A stretch of DNA of 64,000 bases. It comes from Pirellulaceae bacterium. GTDB lineage: Bacteria > Planctomycetota > Planctomycetia > Pirellulales > Pirellulaceae. Positions 39,251 to 47,814 of the stretch are shown here, one piece after another; positions within the stretch are counted from its first letter, which is position 1; each line of letters starts with the position of its first letter. The stretch covers positions 124,001 through 188,000 of the forward strand of contig BPJV01000009.1 in the NCBI GenBank assembly GCA_026004795.1, read 5' to 3'. The notes under the pieces are model-generated. The model made no database searches and was not told the origin of the DNA. It worked only from the letters and a program-made list of their open reading frames with translations. The translations under genes and the position numbers were made by a program.

Positions 39251-40210
39251 ATGCTGCCTATCATCATCGTCATCAGCGTAGGAGTTGGCGTGGCTGCCAT
39301 GGTGGGAGCTGTGGCCTTCGCGCTACGTCCCCAAGAAGAGTTGGCGGAGGATCGTCTACGGGTGTTGGTTGCCGGCACCAAGCGCGAGTCGACTGCTGAA
39401 CAGGCGACGTTGCTGGGTAACAATCCCTTTGACGAGACCCGCACGATTGCTGAGGAGTTTCTCAGTCACTTTGGCAACCTCCTGCACATTATGGAGCAGG
39501 CGGATGTAAATATTCCTGCTTCGCGTTTCCTCAGCATCTGCGTAGGATTGGCGGCGGTGGGGGCGGTCGTCGTGCTGGCCACTCCGGTGCCCAACGTCCT
39601 GGCACCGGTCGTGGCGCTGGTATTGGCCAGTACTCCCGTGCTGTGGGTGCTCATTAAACGCAAGAAACGGCTCAATCAGTTCAACAAACAATTGCCCGAG
39701 GCGCTCGAATTGCTCAGCCGGTCGCTGCGCGCCGGTCACTCGTTGGCCTCAGGTTTCAGCCTCGTCGCCGAGGAGATGCCCGAACCGATTGGCAAGGAAT
39801 TTGGGCGAGCATTCGAGGAACAGAATCTAGGTCTCACCCTGGAGGAAGCACTGGAGGGCATGACCCAACGCGTTCCCAACATGGACCTCCGCTTTTTCGC
39901 CACTGCCGTGGTCCTGCAACGTCAAACCGGAGGGGATCTGGCTGAGATCATGGATAAGATCGGCAAGCTGATCCGCGACCGATTCAAGCTGGCCGGGCAG
40001 ATTCAAGCCTTGACCGGGGAAGGGCGTCTCTCCGGCGTGGTGTTGCTGGCCCTGCCTCCGGTTCTGTTCCTGGTTATGCTCTACCTGAACTACGACTATG
40101 CCATGGTGCTGTTTCGCGATGAAACCGGGCGCAAGTTGATGGCCGGCGCGCTGGTCATGCAATTGCTGGGAGCTCTGGTAATTCGAAAAATCATCAACAT
40201 CAAGGTCTAA
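39251..40210 (+). CDS. tadB: Tad secretion inner-membrane protein TadB
   Basis: A 319-residue GspF-superfamily platform protein. TM1 lies at residues about 1-22, two further TM helices at about 90-140, the T2SSF domain with LPEALELLSRSLRAGHSLAS and VVLQRQTGGDLAEIMDKIG is at about 150-270, and the last TM helices are at about 275-315. It pairs with TadC as the membrane base of the Tad system. The next gene starts six bases after the stop, so translation is probably coupled. Confidence 0.93.
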   Translation: MLPIIIVISVGVGVAAMVGAVAFALRPQEELAEDRLRVLVAGTKRESTAEQATLLGNNPFDETRTIAEEFLSHFGNLLHIMEQADVNIPASRFLSICVGLAAVGAVVVLATPVPNVLAPVVALVLASTPVLWVLIKRKKRLNQFNKQLPEALELLSRSLRAGHSLASGFSLVAEEMPEPIGKEFGRAFEEQNLGLTLEEALEGMTQRVPNMDLRFFATAVVLQRQTGGDLAEIMDKIGKLIRDRFKLAGQIQALTGEGRLSGVVLLALPPVLFLVMLYLNYDYAMVLFRDETGRKLMAGALVMQLLGALVIRKIINIKV

Positions 40211-40216
40211 CTCGCA

Positions 40217-41186
40217 ATGGCATTCCCCCAACTTGATTCCCAATCGCTCATGATCATCGCCTGCAGTTTCGTAGCGTTCGGCGCTGCTGCTTGGCTGGTC
40301 ATGGACATGCTGTTCAACCGGCAGGACCGCACATCACGGCGACTGCGCGCTCTCAGCGTGCCGCGACGTCCGGTAATCGATGAGCGGGAAGCGAAGAAGT
40401 CCGAGGCGCTGGCTCGTGTACTCGAGAAAGCCTCGCCTACGCTGGCCAAACCGTTCACCCCCCACCAACGAACAGGAGATGTCGAAACTCAAGCAGGAAC
40501 TGACCGAAGCCGGCTTTCGTGGCGAGGGGGCTGTAGCTGGCTACCTGGCATTGCGGTCCATCTGCGCTTTGCTCTTCCTGTTCGCCGGTTCCGGGGTGTC
40601 GGTATTATGCTACGGATTCACGCAAGCAGCGGCATTCCGCGCCTTTTTCATCGCCGCCTTGGGTTTCTATCTCCCCACGCTGGGTCTGAAGTACCTGGTG
40701 AAACGCCGCAAGACGCAAATCTTCCTGGGATTGCCCGACGCCTTGGACCTGTTGGTGGTGTGCGTAGAGGCCGGCTTGGGCTTGGATCAAGCCATGCGAC
40801 GAGTGGCCGAAGAGATGAACAAGTGCTATCCAGTGATCGCTTATGAGTTCGGCGTGTGCAACTTGCAACTGCAAATGGGACGGCCCCGCCATGAAGTACT
40901 CACCGACCTGGGAACACGTACCGGGGTCGACGATTTGAGATCTCTGGCCTCGATTCTCATCCAAGCCGACCGTTTCGGCTCCAGCATTGCCAACGCGCTG
41001 CGCGTTCAAAGCGACTCGATGCGAGTCCGCCGGCAGCAAATTGCTGAAGAAAAAGCAGCCAAGACGGCCGTCAAACTGATCTTCCCACTGGTATTGTTCA
41101 TCTTCCCCGGAATCTTCGTCGTCCTGGTAGGTCCGGCGGGGATCCAAATGGCGCGAGAAATGTTTCCGGCGATGTCGGGCAACTAA
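40217..41186 (+). CDS. tadC: Tad secretion inner-membrane protein TadC, frameshifted
   Basis: The N-terminal part (from ATG 40217) encodes TM1 (LMIIACSFVAFGAAAWLVM) and a linker up to LAKPFTP. The rest of TadC (NEQEMSKLKQELTEAGF, then TM helices, a T2SSF domain with LPDALDLLVVCVEAGLGLDQ, and a final TM) is in a different frame. Removing one C from the six-C run at 40458-40463 joins both halves into about 322 residues, the normal TadC length. So this is either a sequencing or assembly error or a recent inactivating mutation. The protein is the partner of TadB. The stop lies one base from the stop of convergent galT. Confidence 0.85.
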
Positions 41187-41187
41187 C

Positions 41188-42318
41188 TCATCGCTCCGCG
41201 GCTCGCCGTCGTGGCGTTACGCTCGGCAGATGCATCTGCAGATGATGCGAATGCTTGCCTCCCACTTGGCGGTAACACGCGGCTGCGTGCTCGGGCAAGA
41301 TCGGGTTGATGTAACACTCGCTGCCCCATTCGAATCCGGCTACCTTGGTCAACCGGGGAAACATTTCGATGCGCCAATGAAAAGCGGTCGATTCGCGGCT
41401 CCCGCCCGGTGCCGTATGAATCACGTAATTGTAGGCCGCTTGGGGATAACAGTGCTCGATGCGTTGCACAAGCCGTCGCATGAATCGAGCCAGCGAAGCC
41501 ACTGCTCGATCATCGATCTGTTCGAAACATGTTTGGTGATCGCGCGGCAGAATGGTTACCGATCCAGGCAAACGACTGGCGAAGGGACAAAACGCCAACC
41601 AGTCCTCGGTCGCCTCGACGATGCGCATCTCGGCCTCCAATTCGGTGTGCACCATGCGACAGAAAACGCATTCGCCTTCCTGCTCGAGAAACTGATGCAT
41701 TCGTTGGTTGAGGCGAAAAACGTCGGCCGGTACCGTATCGGTGGCTATCAACTGGGAATGGATGTGCGCCAATGAGGCGCCGGCATCGAGCCCCGAATTC
41801 TTGAACACCACGGCATACGATATGAGGCGATCCTGCAACCAATATCGCAGGCGGTCTCGATAAGCGGTGAACACGAGCGCCGTTTCCTGGTCCGACAATT
41901 GCGACAAAGACGAGAAGTGATGTGGGCTCTCCACGATCACTTCATGCCCACCGGCCAACTCCCTTCGGTGATACAAATCGATGCTGCACGGTGAGCTCTT
42001 GGGGATGGCGGAGTCGGATGCCGGCCACACGTAGCTCTTGCCATTGACCGCCGGGAACTTATTGGGAACCACACGCACCAACCATGGCGTGTCGGCGTCA
42101 TCGCCTGCCCCATAGACACTCAATGCCGGTGGCGTCTCCGCCTCATGTCCGGCACAGAACGGGCAGCTCTGCGAATCCGAGGCCGTGGGGGGTGGACAGC
42201 GAAAATCGTTCGGTCGCCGAGTACGATTGGGAGCCATGATCACCCAACGATCGGCTAACCAGTCGTAGCGCATTTCACTGCTGCGCGGATCCCGTTGTTC
42301 AGCGGTCATACGCGTCAC
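41188..42318 (-). CDS. galT: Galactose-1-phosphate uridylyltransferase
   Basis: A 376-residue HIT-superfamily enzyme. It shows a CxxC pair (C52, C55 in SCPFCAGHE), the PNKFPAVNG stretch, a SPHHFSS segment and the active-site HIHSQ at residues 185-189. The usual GalT signature is H-P-H-x-Q, so Pro is replaced by Ile, but both histidines and Gln remain. The enzyme swaps UMP between UDP-glucose and galactose-1-phosphate; members of this branch may use other sugar phosphates. Its start overlaps the end of glgA by 20 bp, indicating one operon linking hexose phosphate and glycogen metabolism. Confidence 0.9.
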   Translation of the reverse strand: MTRMTAEQRDPRSSEMRYDWLADRWVIMAPNRTRRPNDFRCPPPTASDSQSCPFCAGHEAETPPALSVYGAGDDADTPWLVRVVPNKFPAVNGKSYVWPASDSAIPKSSPCSIDLYHRRELAGGHEVIVESPHHFSSLSQLSDQETALVFTAYRDRLRYWLQDRLISYAVVFKNSGLDAGASLAHIHSQLIATDTVPADVFRLNQRMHQFLEQEGECVFCRMVHTELEAEMRIVEATEDWLAFCPFASRLPGSVTILPRDHQTCFEQIDDRAVASLARFMRRLVQRIEHCYPQAAYNYVIHTAPGGSRESTAFHWRIEMFPRLTKVAGFEWGSECYINPILPEHAAACYRQVGGKHSHHLQMHLPSVTPRRRAAER

Positions 42319-43828
42319 TAGCCTCCGTCAATGCCGGAGTCTCTCTACCTAGTGCCAAGGCAGAAAGATACACCTGACGATAATGTTCGGCGCTTCGATG
42401 CCACGACCAATCCTGAAGCATTCCTTGCTCTACGATTCTACCCCATGTTGGCGGTTGCCGCTGATACACGTCCACCGCCCGCCGAAGCGCTTGCTCCAGC
42501 CCCTCGAGTGAGTACGACGGCAAATAGAATCCGGTCGCGCGATGCTCGGCGATGGCGTCCGGTGTGGCATCCACCACGGTGTCCGCTAGACCGCCCGTCG
42601 GATTGACAATAGGAACGGTGCCGTACTTCAAACTGTAAAGCTGGTTGAGGCCGCATGGCTCGTATCGACTGGGCATGAGAAACATATCGCTGCCCGCTTC
42701 GATGCGATGGGCCAAGGCTTCAGAGAACTCTAACCGGGCTGCCAGCAACTGCGGGTGCTCGTCGGCCAGCTCGCGCAACGGTTGTTCATAACGCTGCTCG
42801 CCCGTCCCCAAAATGGCCCATTGCACCTCCCTGTGTTGCACCCACTGGCGCAACAGGGGCAAGATGAGATCCCACCCCTTTTGATCGACCAATCGACTAA
42901 CGATGCCGATCAGGGGAACGGCGGCGTCAACGCGCAAACCCAACTCTTGTTGCAGCGCCACTTTGCACTGCGCCTTTCCTTCCCGCCATCGCTGCGGTCC
43001 ATAGGGTACCGGCAAGTGCGGATCGGTTTCGGGATTCCATTGCTCGTAATCGACACCATTGACAATCCCCACCAGATCAGCCTCGCGTTGCCGCAAGATG
43101 GGATCCAGCCCGCATCCATGTTCAGGGGTAGTGATCTCGCGTGCGTAGGTGGGACTGACCGTCGTTATCTTGTCCGCGTAAACGATCCCCGTTTTCAACA
43201 AATTCAAATGGCCGTGAAATTCCATGCGTTGCCAATGAAAATGTTCCCACCCCAATCCAGTCAAGGGCATGTCGTAGTGCCAGAACTGTCCCTGATAGGC
43301 CAGGTTGTGAATCGTCATCACGGTCCGCGCTGATCGCATCCAGCTCAAACCGTTGTAATGAGCGGAGATGAGCGCTGGAATCAATCCGGTCTGCCAATCG
43401 TGGCAGTGCACGATGTCCACCGGCAATTCCAGCCGCTGGATCGCTTCCACCACCGCGCGGCAGAAGAAGCAAAACCGCTCGCAGTTGTCCCGGTACTCAC
43501 CGTGCTGATCGAGATACAGGCCGGGTCGGTCGAAGTAGTGCGGTTGATCGATCAAATAGACCAACACATCTCCCCGCGGCAACCGCGTCTCCAGCAGACG
43601 ACAGGCCATGACCTTGTTGCCGATGGGAATCGTAAAAGCAATCGAGGTGGGCTGGATCGGCAGACCGCTCTGCAACGCCGTACGGTACGCTGGCAAGAAG
43701 CAAGTGGTCGGGCAGCCAATGCGTTGCAATTGACCAGGCAACGCGCCGCAAACATCCCCTAAACCACCACTCTTGGCCAGGGGTACCATTTCACTGGAAA
43801 CGGATACGACGTTGATGTTCTTATTCAC
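42299..43828 (-). CDS. glgA: Glycogen synthase (ADP-glucose type, GT5)
   Basis: A 509-residue glycosyltransferase. The N-terminus has the ADP-glucose-binding loop KSGGLGDV (residues 19-26). Other GT5 features are HCHDWQTGLIPALI, TIHNLAYQGQF, TVSPTYAREI, NGVDYEQWNP and the C-terminal MPSRYEPCGLNQLYSLKYGT. It extends alpha-1,4-glucan from ADP-glucose in the cytoplasm. galT overlaps its 3' end. Upstream lies a long non-coding region, so its promoter is probably close to 43830-43900. Confidence 0.95.
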   Translation of the reverse strand: MNKNINVVSVSSEMVPLAKSGGLGDVCGALPGQLQRIGCPTTCFLPAYRTALQSGLPIQPTSIAFTIPIGNKVMACRLLETRLPRGDVLVYLIDQPHYFDRPGLYLDQHGEYRDNCERFCFFCRAVVEAIQRLELPVDIVHCHDWQTGLIPALISAHYNGLSWMRSARTVMTIHNLAYQGQFWHYDMPLTGLGWEHFHWQRMEFHGHLNLLKTGIVYADKITTVSPTYAREITTPEHGCGLDPILRQREADLVGIVNGVDYEQWNPETDPHLPVPYGPQRWREGKAQCKVALQQELGLRVDAAVPLIGIVSRLVDQKGWDLILPLLRQWVQHREVQWAILGTGEQRYEQPLRELADEHPQLLAARLEFSEALAHRIEAGSDMFLMPSRYEPCGLNQLYSLKYGTVPIVNPTGGLADTVVDATPDAIAEHRATGFYLPSYSLEGLEQALRRAVDVYQRQPPTWGRIVEQGMLQDWSWHRSAEHYRQVYLSALALGRETPALTEASDAYDR

Positions 43829-44127
43829 GATTTCATTGCAAGGTATTGTTTAGTGAAATTACGGATCTCCAGCGGCTCTACCGTGCGTCAGGGGGAGCCT
43901 CGAACGCATCCCGCCGCACTCCATGTTCCAGCCCCTCCTTGAGTGTAATCAACAGGCGCAAGCGGCGTAGAATGTACCCGATCAAAAACCAATCGGATAC
44001 CGCTACCGACCTTCTCTGCAGGATTCGCCTCGCTATCGCCGCTTTTCATACTTTCTGCGCAAACTTTGCCGCCTATCCGACTCCCTTCGCTCGGTGCTTC
44101 CCCTTCCTGCCGTCTCTCCAGCAGCCC

Positions 44128-44160
44128 TACACCTACCAGTAGTGGAATTCGCCAGAATTC
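44128..44160. repeat. 33-bp dispersed repeat, copy 1
   Basis: The unit contains the core CCAGTAGTGGAATTCGCCAG and ends in GAATTC, so it has two GAATTC palindromes four bases apart. Identical to the copies at 44419 and 44459. Confidence 0.9.
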
Positions 44161-44418
44161 CCATACAGCCCTACCCGCACGCCTGGCTATTGCTTGACTG
44201 GCAACCTACCTTCTTGACTACAGAAAGGCTAACTCGCCCTCCCCACAGGTACTTCCTAGGAAGTTTTCTTCGCCATTACCACCTACATCAGCCGTAAGTT
44301 TGCGGTGTGCGTGCAGGCTGAACAAATCATCGATTGAATTGGGGGTGGCTGGTTGGGCGGAGCGGGCTAGAAGGAGGTTGGGCGCTCAGCCAGCTGCCGG
44401 TGCTGGCGGTTGGCTGGA

Positions 44419-44451
44419 TACACCTACCAGTAGTGGAATTCGCCAGAATTC
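44419..44451. repeat. 33-bp dispersed repeat, copy 2
   Basis: Perfect second copy of the unit at 44128. Copy 3 follows after only seven bases, so copies 2 and 3 form a near-tandem pair with a 40-bp period. Confidence 0.9.
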
Positions 44452-44458
44452 TCATGCC

Positions 44459-44491
44459 TACACCTACCAGTAGTGGAATTCGCCAGAATTC
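44459..44491. repeat. 33-bp dispersed repeat, copy 3
   Basis: Perfect third copy. It abuts the 3' end of the presumed gene remnant on the minus strand. Confidence 0.9.
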
Positions 44492-44509
44492 CCAGCACCA
44501 CACCCCCGG

Positions 44510-44818
44510 CACCGTCTCTTCGTAGCCGCCCATCAGGGCCATTAGCTGATGGGGCTTTCGTCTACGGCCGTCAGACTTGTTCGGTTTGGGGAACACCTCG
44601 ACCGGGTCCACGAAGTCGCGCCGCGGGTGGGCCAGATATTGGGCCACGATCGTTCGCAGCTCATCGGTCATGTTCCGCGACAACGCATCGCCCATCGGGA
44701 TCGGTCTCGCCAGATCTTCCCCACGGCGGCCCAGTTCACCAATACCAGCACGACGCGCCAGCGAGTGAACCTGCTCCCGGACGACGCACCAGCGAACAAT
44801 CGCGCTACACCACCGTCT
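44510..44818 (-). pseudogene. Possible gene remnant without start or end
   Basis: From a stop at 44821-44819 the minus-strand frame is open with protein-like sequence: RREQ-type helix region, GELGRRGEDLARPIPMGDAL, NMTDELRTIVAQYLAHPRRD and FVDPVEVFPKPNKSDGRRRK. It has no ATG/GTG/TTG before the internal ATG at 44695. Its downstream end runs into repeat copy 3, and its upstream part overlaps the second repeat type. I do not recognise the family. It may be a decayed gene bounded by two repeats, or a chance frame. Confidence 0.3.
44737..44767. repeat. Second dispersed repeat type, single copy
   Basis: The stretch reads CACCAATACCAGCACGACGC on the plus strand and continues with GCCAGCGAGTG. From memory, almost the same sequence recurs many times between genes in Rhodopirellula-type planctomycetes, where its reverse complement is often mistranslated as TRWRVVLVL. 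Within this window I find one copy, so its repeat nature rests on that recollection. Confidence 0.45.
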
Positions 44819-45049
44819 CTACCACATGGGCGACTGGGGAGGCATTCTCGAAAGTTGTGTTCTGGGAATGAGGGAAAAGGTGGCGTATCCTGCTGACTTA
44901 CTGTTGTTGCGAAATGGGATGAACGCAGGGAGCGCTTGGGGTCCGATCCTAGCGGATTAGGCTGATACCCATCTATCGACGCTGAGTAGACAGTACGACT
45001 AGAGACAACGCGTCGATTATTGGTCACATGTCGACGCGGGCTGCCTAGC

Positions 45050-46012
45050 TCATTCCCCCAGGACGTAGGCGAAGATCAAGGGGGCGACGATACTGGCATC
45101 GCTTTGAATCATGAACTTCGGCGACTCCGCGGAGAGTTTGGTCCAAGTGATTTTTTCGTTGGGGACGGCGCCCGAGTAGCCACCGTAGCTGGTGACCGCA
45201 TCGCTGATCTGCGCGAAATAGCTCCACAAGGGCACATCGAGCTCCAAGTCTTGGATCAACATGGGGACGACGCAAATGGCAAAGTCACCGGCGATACCAC
45301 CACCGATCTGAAAAAACCCCAGCGGATGCTCTCGGCATTGCTGTTGGTACCACTTGGCCAGCAATTCCAACTGCTCGGTGCCCGAGCGTAAAGCGCGGTG
45401 CGATCGGACCTTGCCCTCCATCACGCGTGCGGTAAAGATGTTCCCCAAGGTACTATCTTCGATGCCAGGGGATACGATCAACAGGTTCTTCTCTTTGGCC
45501 GCCGCGACCCAACTATGCTCGAGCGGGATTTGATACTTGTCCTGAAGCTCCGGTTCGTCGAGTAGTCTCCAAAAATACTCGTAGGGGTAGTACGACTCTC
45601 CCCTCTCGGCAGCCTCCGACCAGTAGCGCAGCAAGTGCTGCTGCGTATGTTTCATCACCGTTTCCGGGATACACGTATCGGTGACACGATTGAAACCTTC
45701 TCGCTGCAACCGCTCTTCATCCTCGGCTCGCAAAGCTCGCCAGTCGGGAATGATCCGGTAATCGTCGTGAGCGAAGAGGTTGAAGATGTCCTCCTCCAAA
45801 TTGGCGGCCGTGCAACTGATGGCGTGCACCTTGTCCTGACGAATCATCTCTGCCAGGGAAATCCCCAGTTCTCCCGTGCTCATGGCACCGGCCAACGACA
45901 CCAGCATCTTTCCGCCATCGTCGATGAATTGACGATAAGCCTTCGCTGCCGCCAGTGTTTCTCGTGCATTGAAATGTCGGAAATGCTTTTCCATGAACGC
46001 AGATACACTCAT
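45050..46012 (-). CDS. Deoxyhypusine synthase-like protein
   Basis: A 320-residue NAD-dependent enzyme of the deoxyhypusine synthase family. Visible features are LVSLAGAMSTGELGISLAEM, AISCTAANLEED, LIVSPGIEDSTLGN, FFQIGGGIAGDFAI and the active-site lysine region PNEKITWTKL with K292, equivalent to the catalytic lysine of eukaryotic enzymes. Bacteria lack eIF5A, so the bacterial members are thought to make or modify polyamines such as homospermidine rather than hypusine. The substrate cannot be read from sequence. It is 60 bp downstream of dnaN on the same strand, with AAGGAGG eleven bases before its ATG. Confidence 0.88.
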   Translation of the reverse strand: MSVSAFMEKHFRHFNARETLAAAKAYRQFIDDGGKMLVSLAGAMSTGELGISLAEMIRQDKVHAISCTAANLEEDIFNLFAHDDYRIIPDWRALRAEDEERLQREGFNRVTDTCIPETVMKHTQQHLLRYWSEAAERGESYYPYEYFWRLLDEPELQDKYQIPLEHSWVAAAKEKNLLIVSPGIEDSTLGNIFTARVMEGKVRSHRALRSGTEQLELLAKWYQQQCREHPLGFFQIGGGIAGDFAICVVPMLIQDLELDVPLWSYFAQISDAVTSYGGYSGAVPNEKITWTKLSAESPKFMIQSDASIVAPLIFAYVLGE

Positions 46013-46072
46013 CGTGCTACGTTCCTCCTTCTGCGAGTTAGACAGGCTACCAGCGAATATCGGCCGGGAGAA

Positions 46073-47185
46073 TCATTCCAAAGCCATGGGCATAACAAGA
46101 TAGGTATAGCCATCATCGGTACGCATGATGGCTGGTGCCTTCGGCGATTCGATATCCAGGGTGAAACGTGTTTCCGGATCCAGTACTTTGAGAAAGTCCA
46201 TGATAAAGCGATAATCGAGCTTCACCGAAATCTTCTCTCCCGCATATTCGATGGGAAGTTCGACTCGACTTTCTCCCTGCTCGGCATGGCTGGCCGTCAT
46301 CAGCAGGGTGCCATCACTGAATACCATGTCCAGACCACGGGTCTCCTTGTCAGCGACCACTGCGGCCTGACGGATGGCGGCCAGGAAAGGCCCCGCGTTG
46401 ATCTCGATGCGCGTCGAATCTTGACGTTCGGGTATCACCTGTCGCCAATTGGGGAATCGTCCTTCTACCAATCGGGCATTGATCGTGCAGTTCGATGATC
46501 GGAGCTGAACCTCGTTCCCCTTCACGGCCATGTTGATGGTTTCGTCGTCGTCATGCACACTGCGTTCCATGAGCACCAACGATTTGGTGGGAACGATCGT
46601 GGTGTTTCCTTCGACCCGGTGCCCACCAACACTGACCCCCGAACCGACGACATGCGCCAATCGGCGTCCATCGGTCGCCACGGCTTGCACCACATCGTCC
46701 ACCATTTCGAACAACACCCCACCCAGTGCGAACCGCGCGCTTTCCTGATCAGTAGCGAACGCCGTGCGGCGCACCATTTCTCGAAAGACGCGACCATTGA
46801 TTTCGTGGTAGCTCTCTTCAGAGAAACCGGCGATCGTCGGATATTCGTCCGGATTGGAAGTAGGTATTCGGATCTCCGCGTATCGGCCGCGCACGAATAG
46901 ATTGCTGTCCTTGGTTTCGATGTCCAGTTGCTCATCAGAGCTTTCTCGCAACACGCGCCCCACACGATCGACGTGAAACAAGGCTTTGCCGGCTGTTTCG
47001 ACTTCGACGTCCGGCAACTCGATGCGCACCCCCGCCTCGGGCCCGCTGGCCATGAGGATCAAACCCTTGTCGCCTGCCTCTACTTTGACGTTTTGGAGAA
47101 TATCCTTGGGACTTCGGGTGGAAATGACACTCGCGGCCAATTGAAAAGCGCTGGTCAAGCGTTCACGATCGCATCGGATTTTCAT
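46073..47185 (-). CDS. dnaN: DNA polymerase III beta subunit (sliding clamp)
   Basis: A 370-residue clamp from the ATG at 47185, which has AGGAGG upstream. The frame extends 185 codons further upstream, but that part lacks clamp features. The three-domain fold is evident: MKIRCDRERLTSAFQLAASV, the middle FRVEMVRRTAFATDQESARF-type region (read FREMVRRTAFATDQESARFA), VPTKSLVLMERSV, VEGRFPNWRQVIPE, and the C-terminal TDDGYTYLVMPM. DnaN tethers the replicative polymerase to DNA. dnaA lies upstream on the same strand beyond the putative origin. Confidence 0.97.
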   Translation of the reverse strand: MKIRCDRERLTSAFQLAASVISTRSPKDILQNVKVEAGDKGLILMASGPEAGVRIELPDVEVETAGKALFHVDRVGRVLRESSDEQLDIETKDSNLFVRGRYAEIRIPTSNPDEYPTIAGFSEESYHEINGRVFREMVRRTAFATDQESARFALGGVLFEMVDDVVQAVATDGRRLAHVVGSGVSVGGHRVEGNTTIVPTKSLVLMERSVHDDDETINMAVKGNEVQLRSSNCTINARLVEGRFPNWRQVIPERQDSTRIEINAGPFLAAIRQAAVVADKETRGLDMVFSDGTLLMTASHAEQGESRVELPIEYAGEKISVKLDYRFIMDFLKVLDPETRFTLDIESPKAPAIMRTDDGYTYLVMPMALE

Positions 47186-47555
47186 TCCCCGAACCTCCTT
47201 CGGCGGCTTCAATACCCATAGGTACACCACCGCGTTCCTTGATGTTGTATCGGCGACAAGAGTGTCGCCATCTCGGTTTTCACCAAGCTTGAGGACGGCA
47301 TGGTGATGGGCATGTTTTAACCTCCCCAGGCCGATACTTGAACTAGGTAGTCTCAAAAATCCTGCCGTTGACGACCGGATCGGTAGGAACCGGACGAAAC
47401 GGATTTCATCTCCAGTGACCACTCCCCGGCAAGGTGTTGGTGGTGTGCTTGGGGAGAGAACCGAGACGTTGTCTTGGAGCCTCGTTGCCAACCAGAGGCT
47501 TCCTAGAATAGATAGACAAAGATTAGTAGTAGTAAGAAGCGCTGACCTCGCCGAG

Positions 47556-47564
47556 TTTTCCACA
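47556..47564 (+). promoter_or_regulatory. DnaA-box-like 9-mer 1
   Basis: TTTTCCACA, one mismatch to TTATCCACA. Confidence 0.55.
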
Positions 47565-47773
47565 CCGACGAATCCAACTCCTGACGCAGGAAAGCCATGG
47601 AATTCTGGACCGATGAACTTGGAACTGACAGTTGTTGACAGAGGAAAAGTCGTCGACAAGCGGTTGGTAGCTGTCGACTGGCGGTTCATCGCGGGGGAAC
47701 GATTGACATGCGCGAGGTACACCATCCAGGTGCGATGCACTTTACCGACGGTGTGTTACCGTTGCTCGACAGG

Positions 47774-47782
47774 TTTTCCACA
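47774..47782 (+). promoter_or_regulatory. DnaA-box-like 9-mer 2
   Basis: TTTTCCACA, same orientation as box 1, 33 bp from the 3' end of dnaA. Confidence 0.55.
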
Positions 47783-47814
47783 CGAGAGGGCGGGGCCGGT
47801 GGCCGCATCGTCGG

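Larger units (their letters stand above)
43829..45049. other. 1.2-kb non-coding region with dispersed repeats and gene remnant
   Basis: No intact gene is seen. The stretch holds three copies of a 33-bp repeat, one copy of a second 30-bp repeat, and an open frame without a start codon (all listed separately). It separates the glg/gal unit from the dnaN region and looks like a landing zone for dispersed elements. Confidence 0.6.
47186..47814. other. Putative chromosomal replication origin (oriC)
   Basis: A 629-bp non-coding interval between dnaA and dnaN, the classic oriC position. It contains two identical TTTTCCACA 9-mers in the same orientation, one mismatch from the consensus TTATCCACA and used in some phyla. 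A local A/G-rich, relatively AT-rich stretch lies near 47508-47540 and could serve for unwinding. No clear protein-coding frame. Origin function is an inference from position and these motifs. Confidence 0.6.

Noticed and set aside
47186-47740. Extension of the dnaN frame by 185 codons upstream
   Set aside because: No clamp features, and a strong AGGAGG site marks the ATG at 47185. The region is better explained as the origin.
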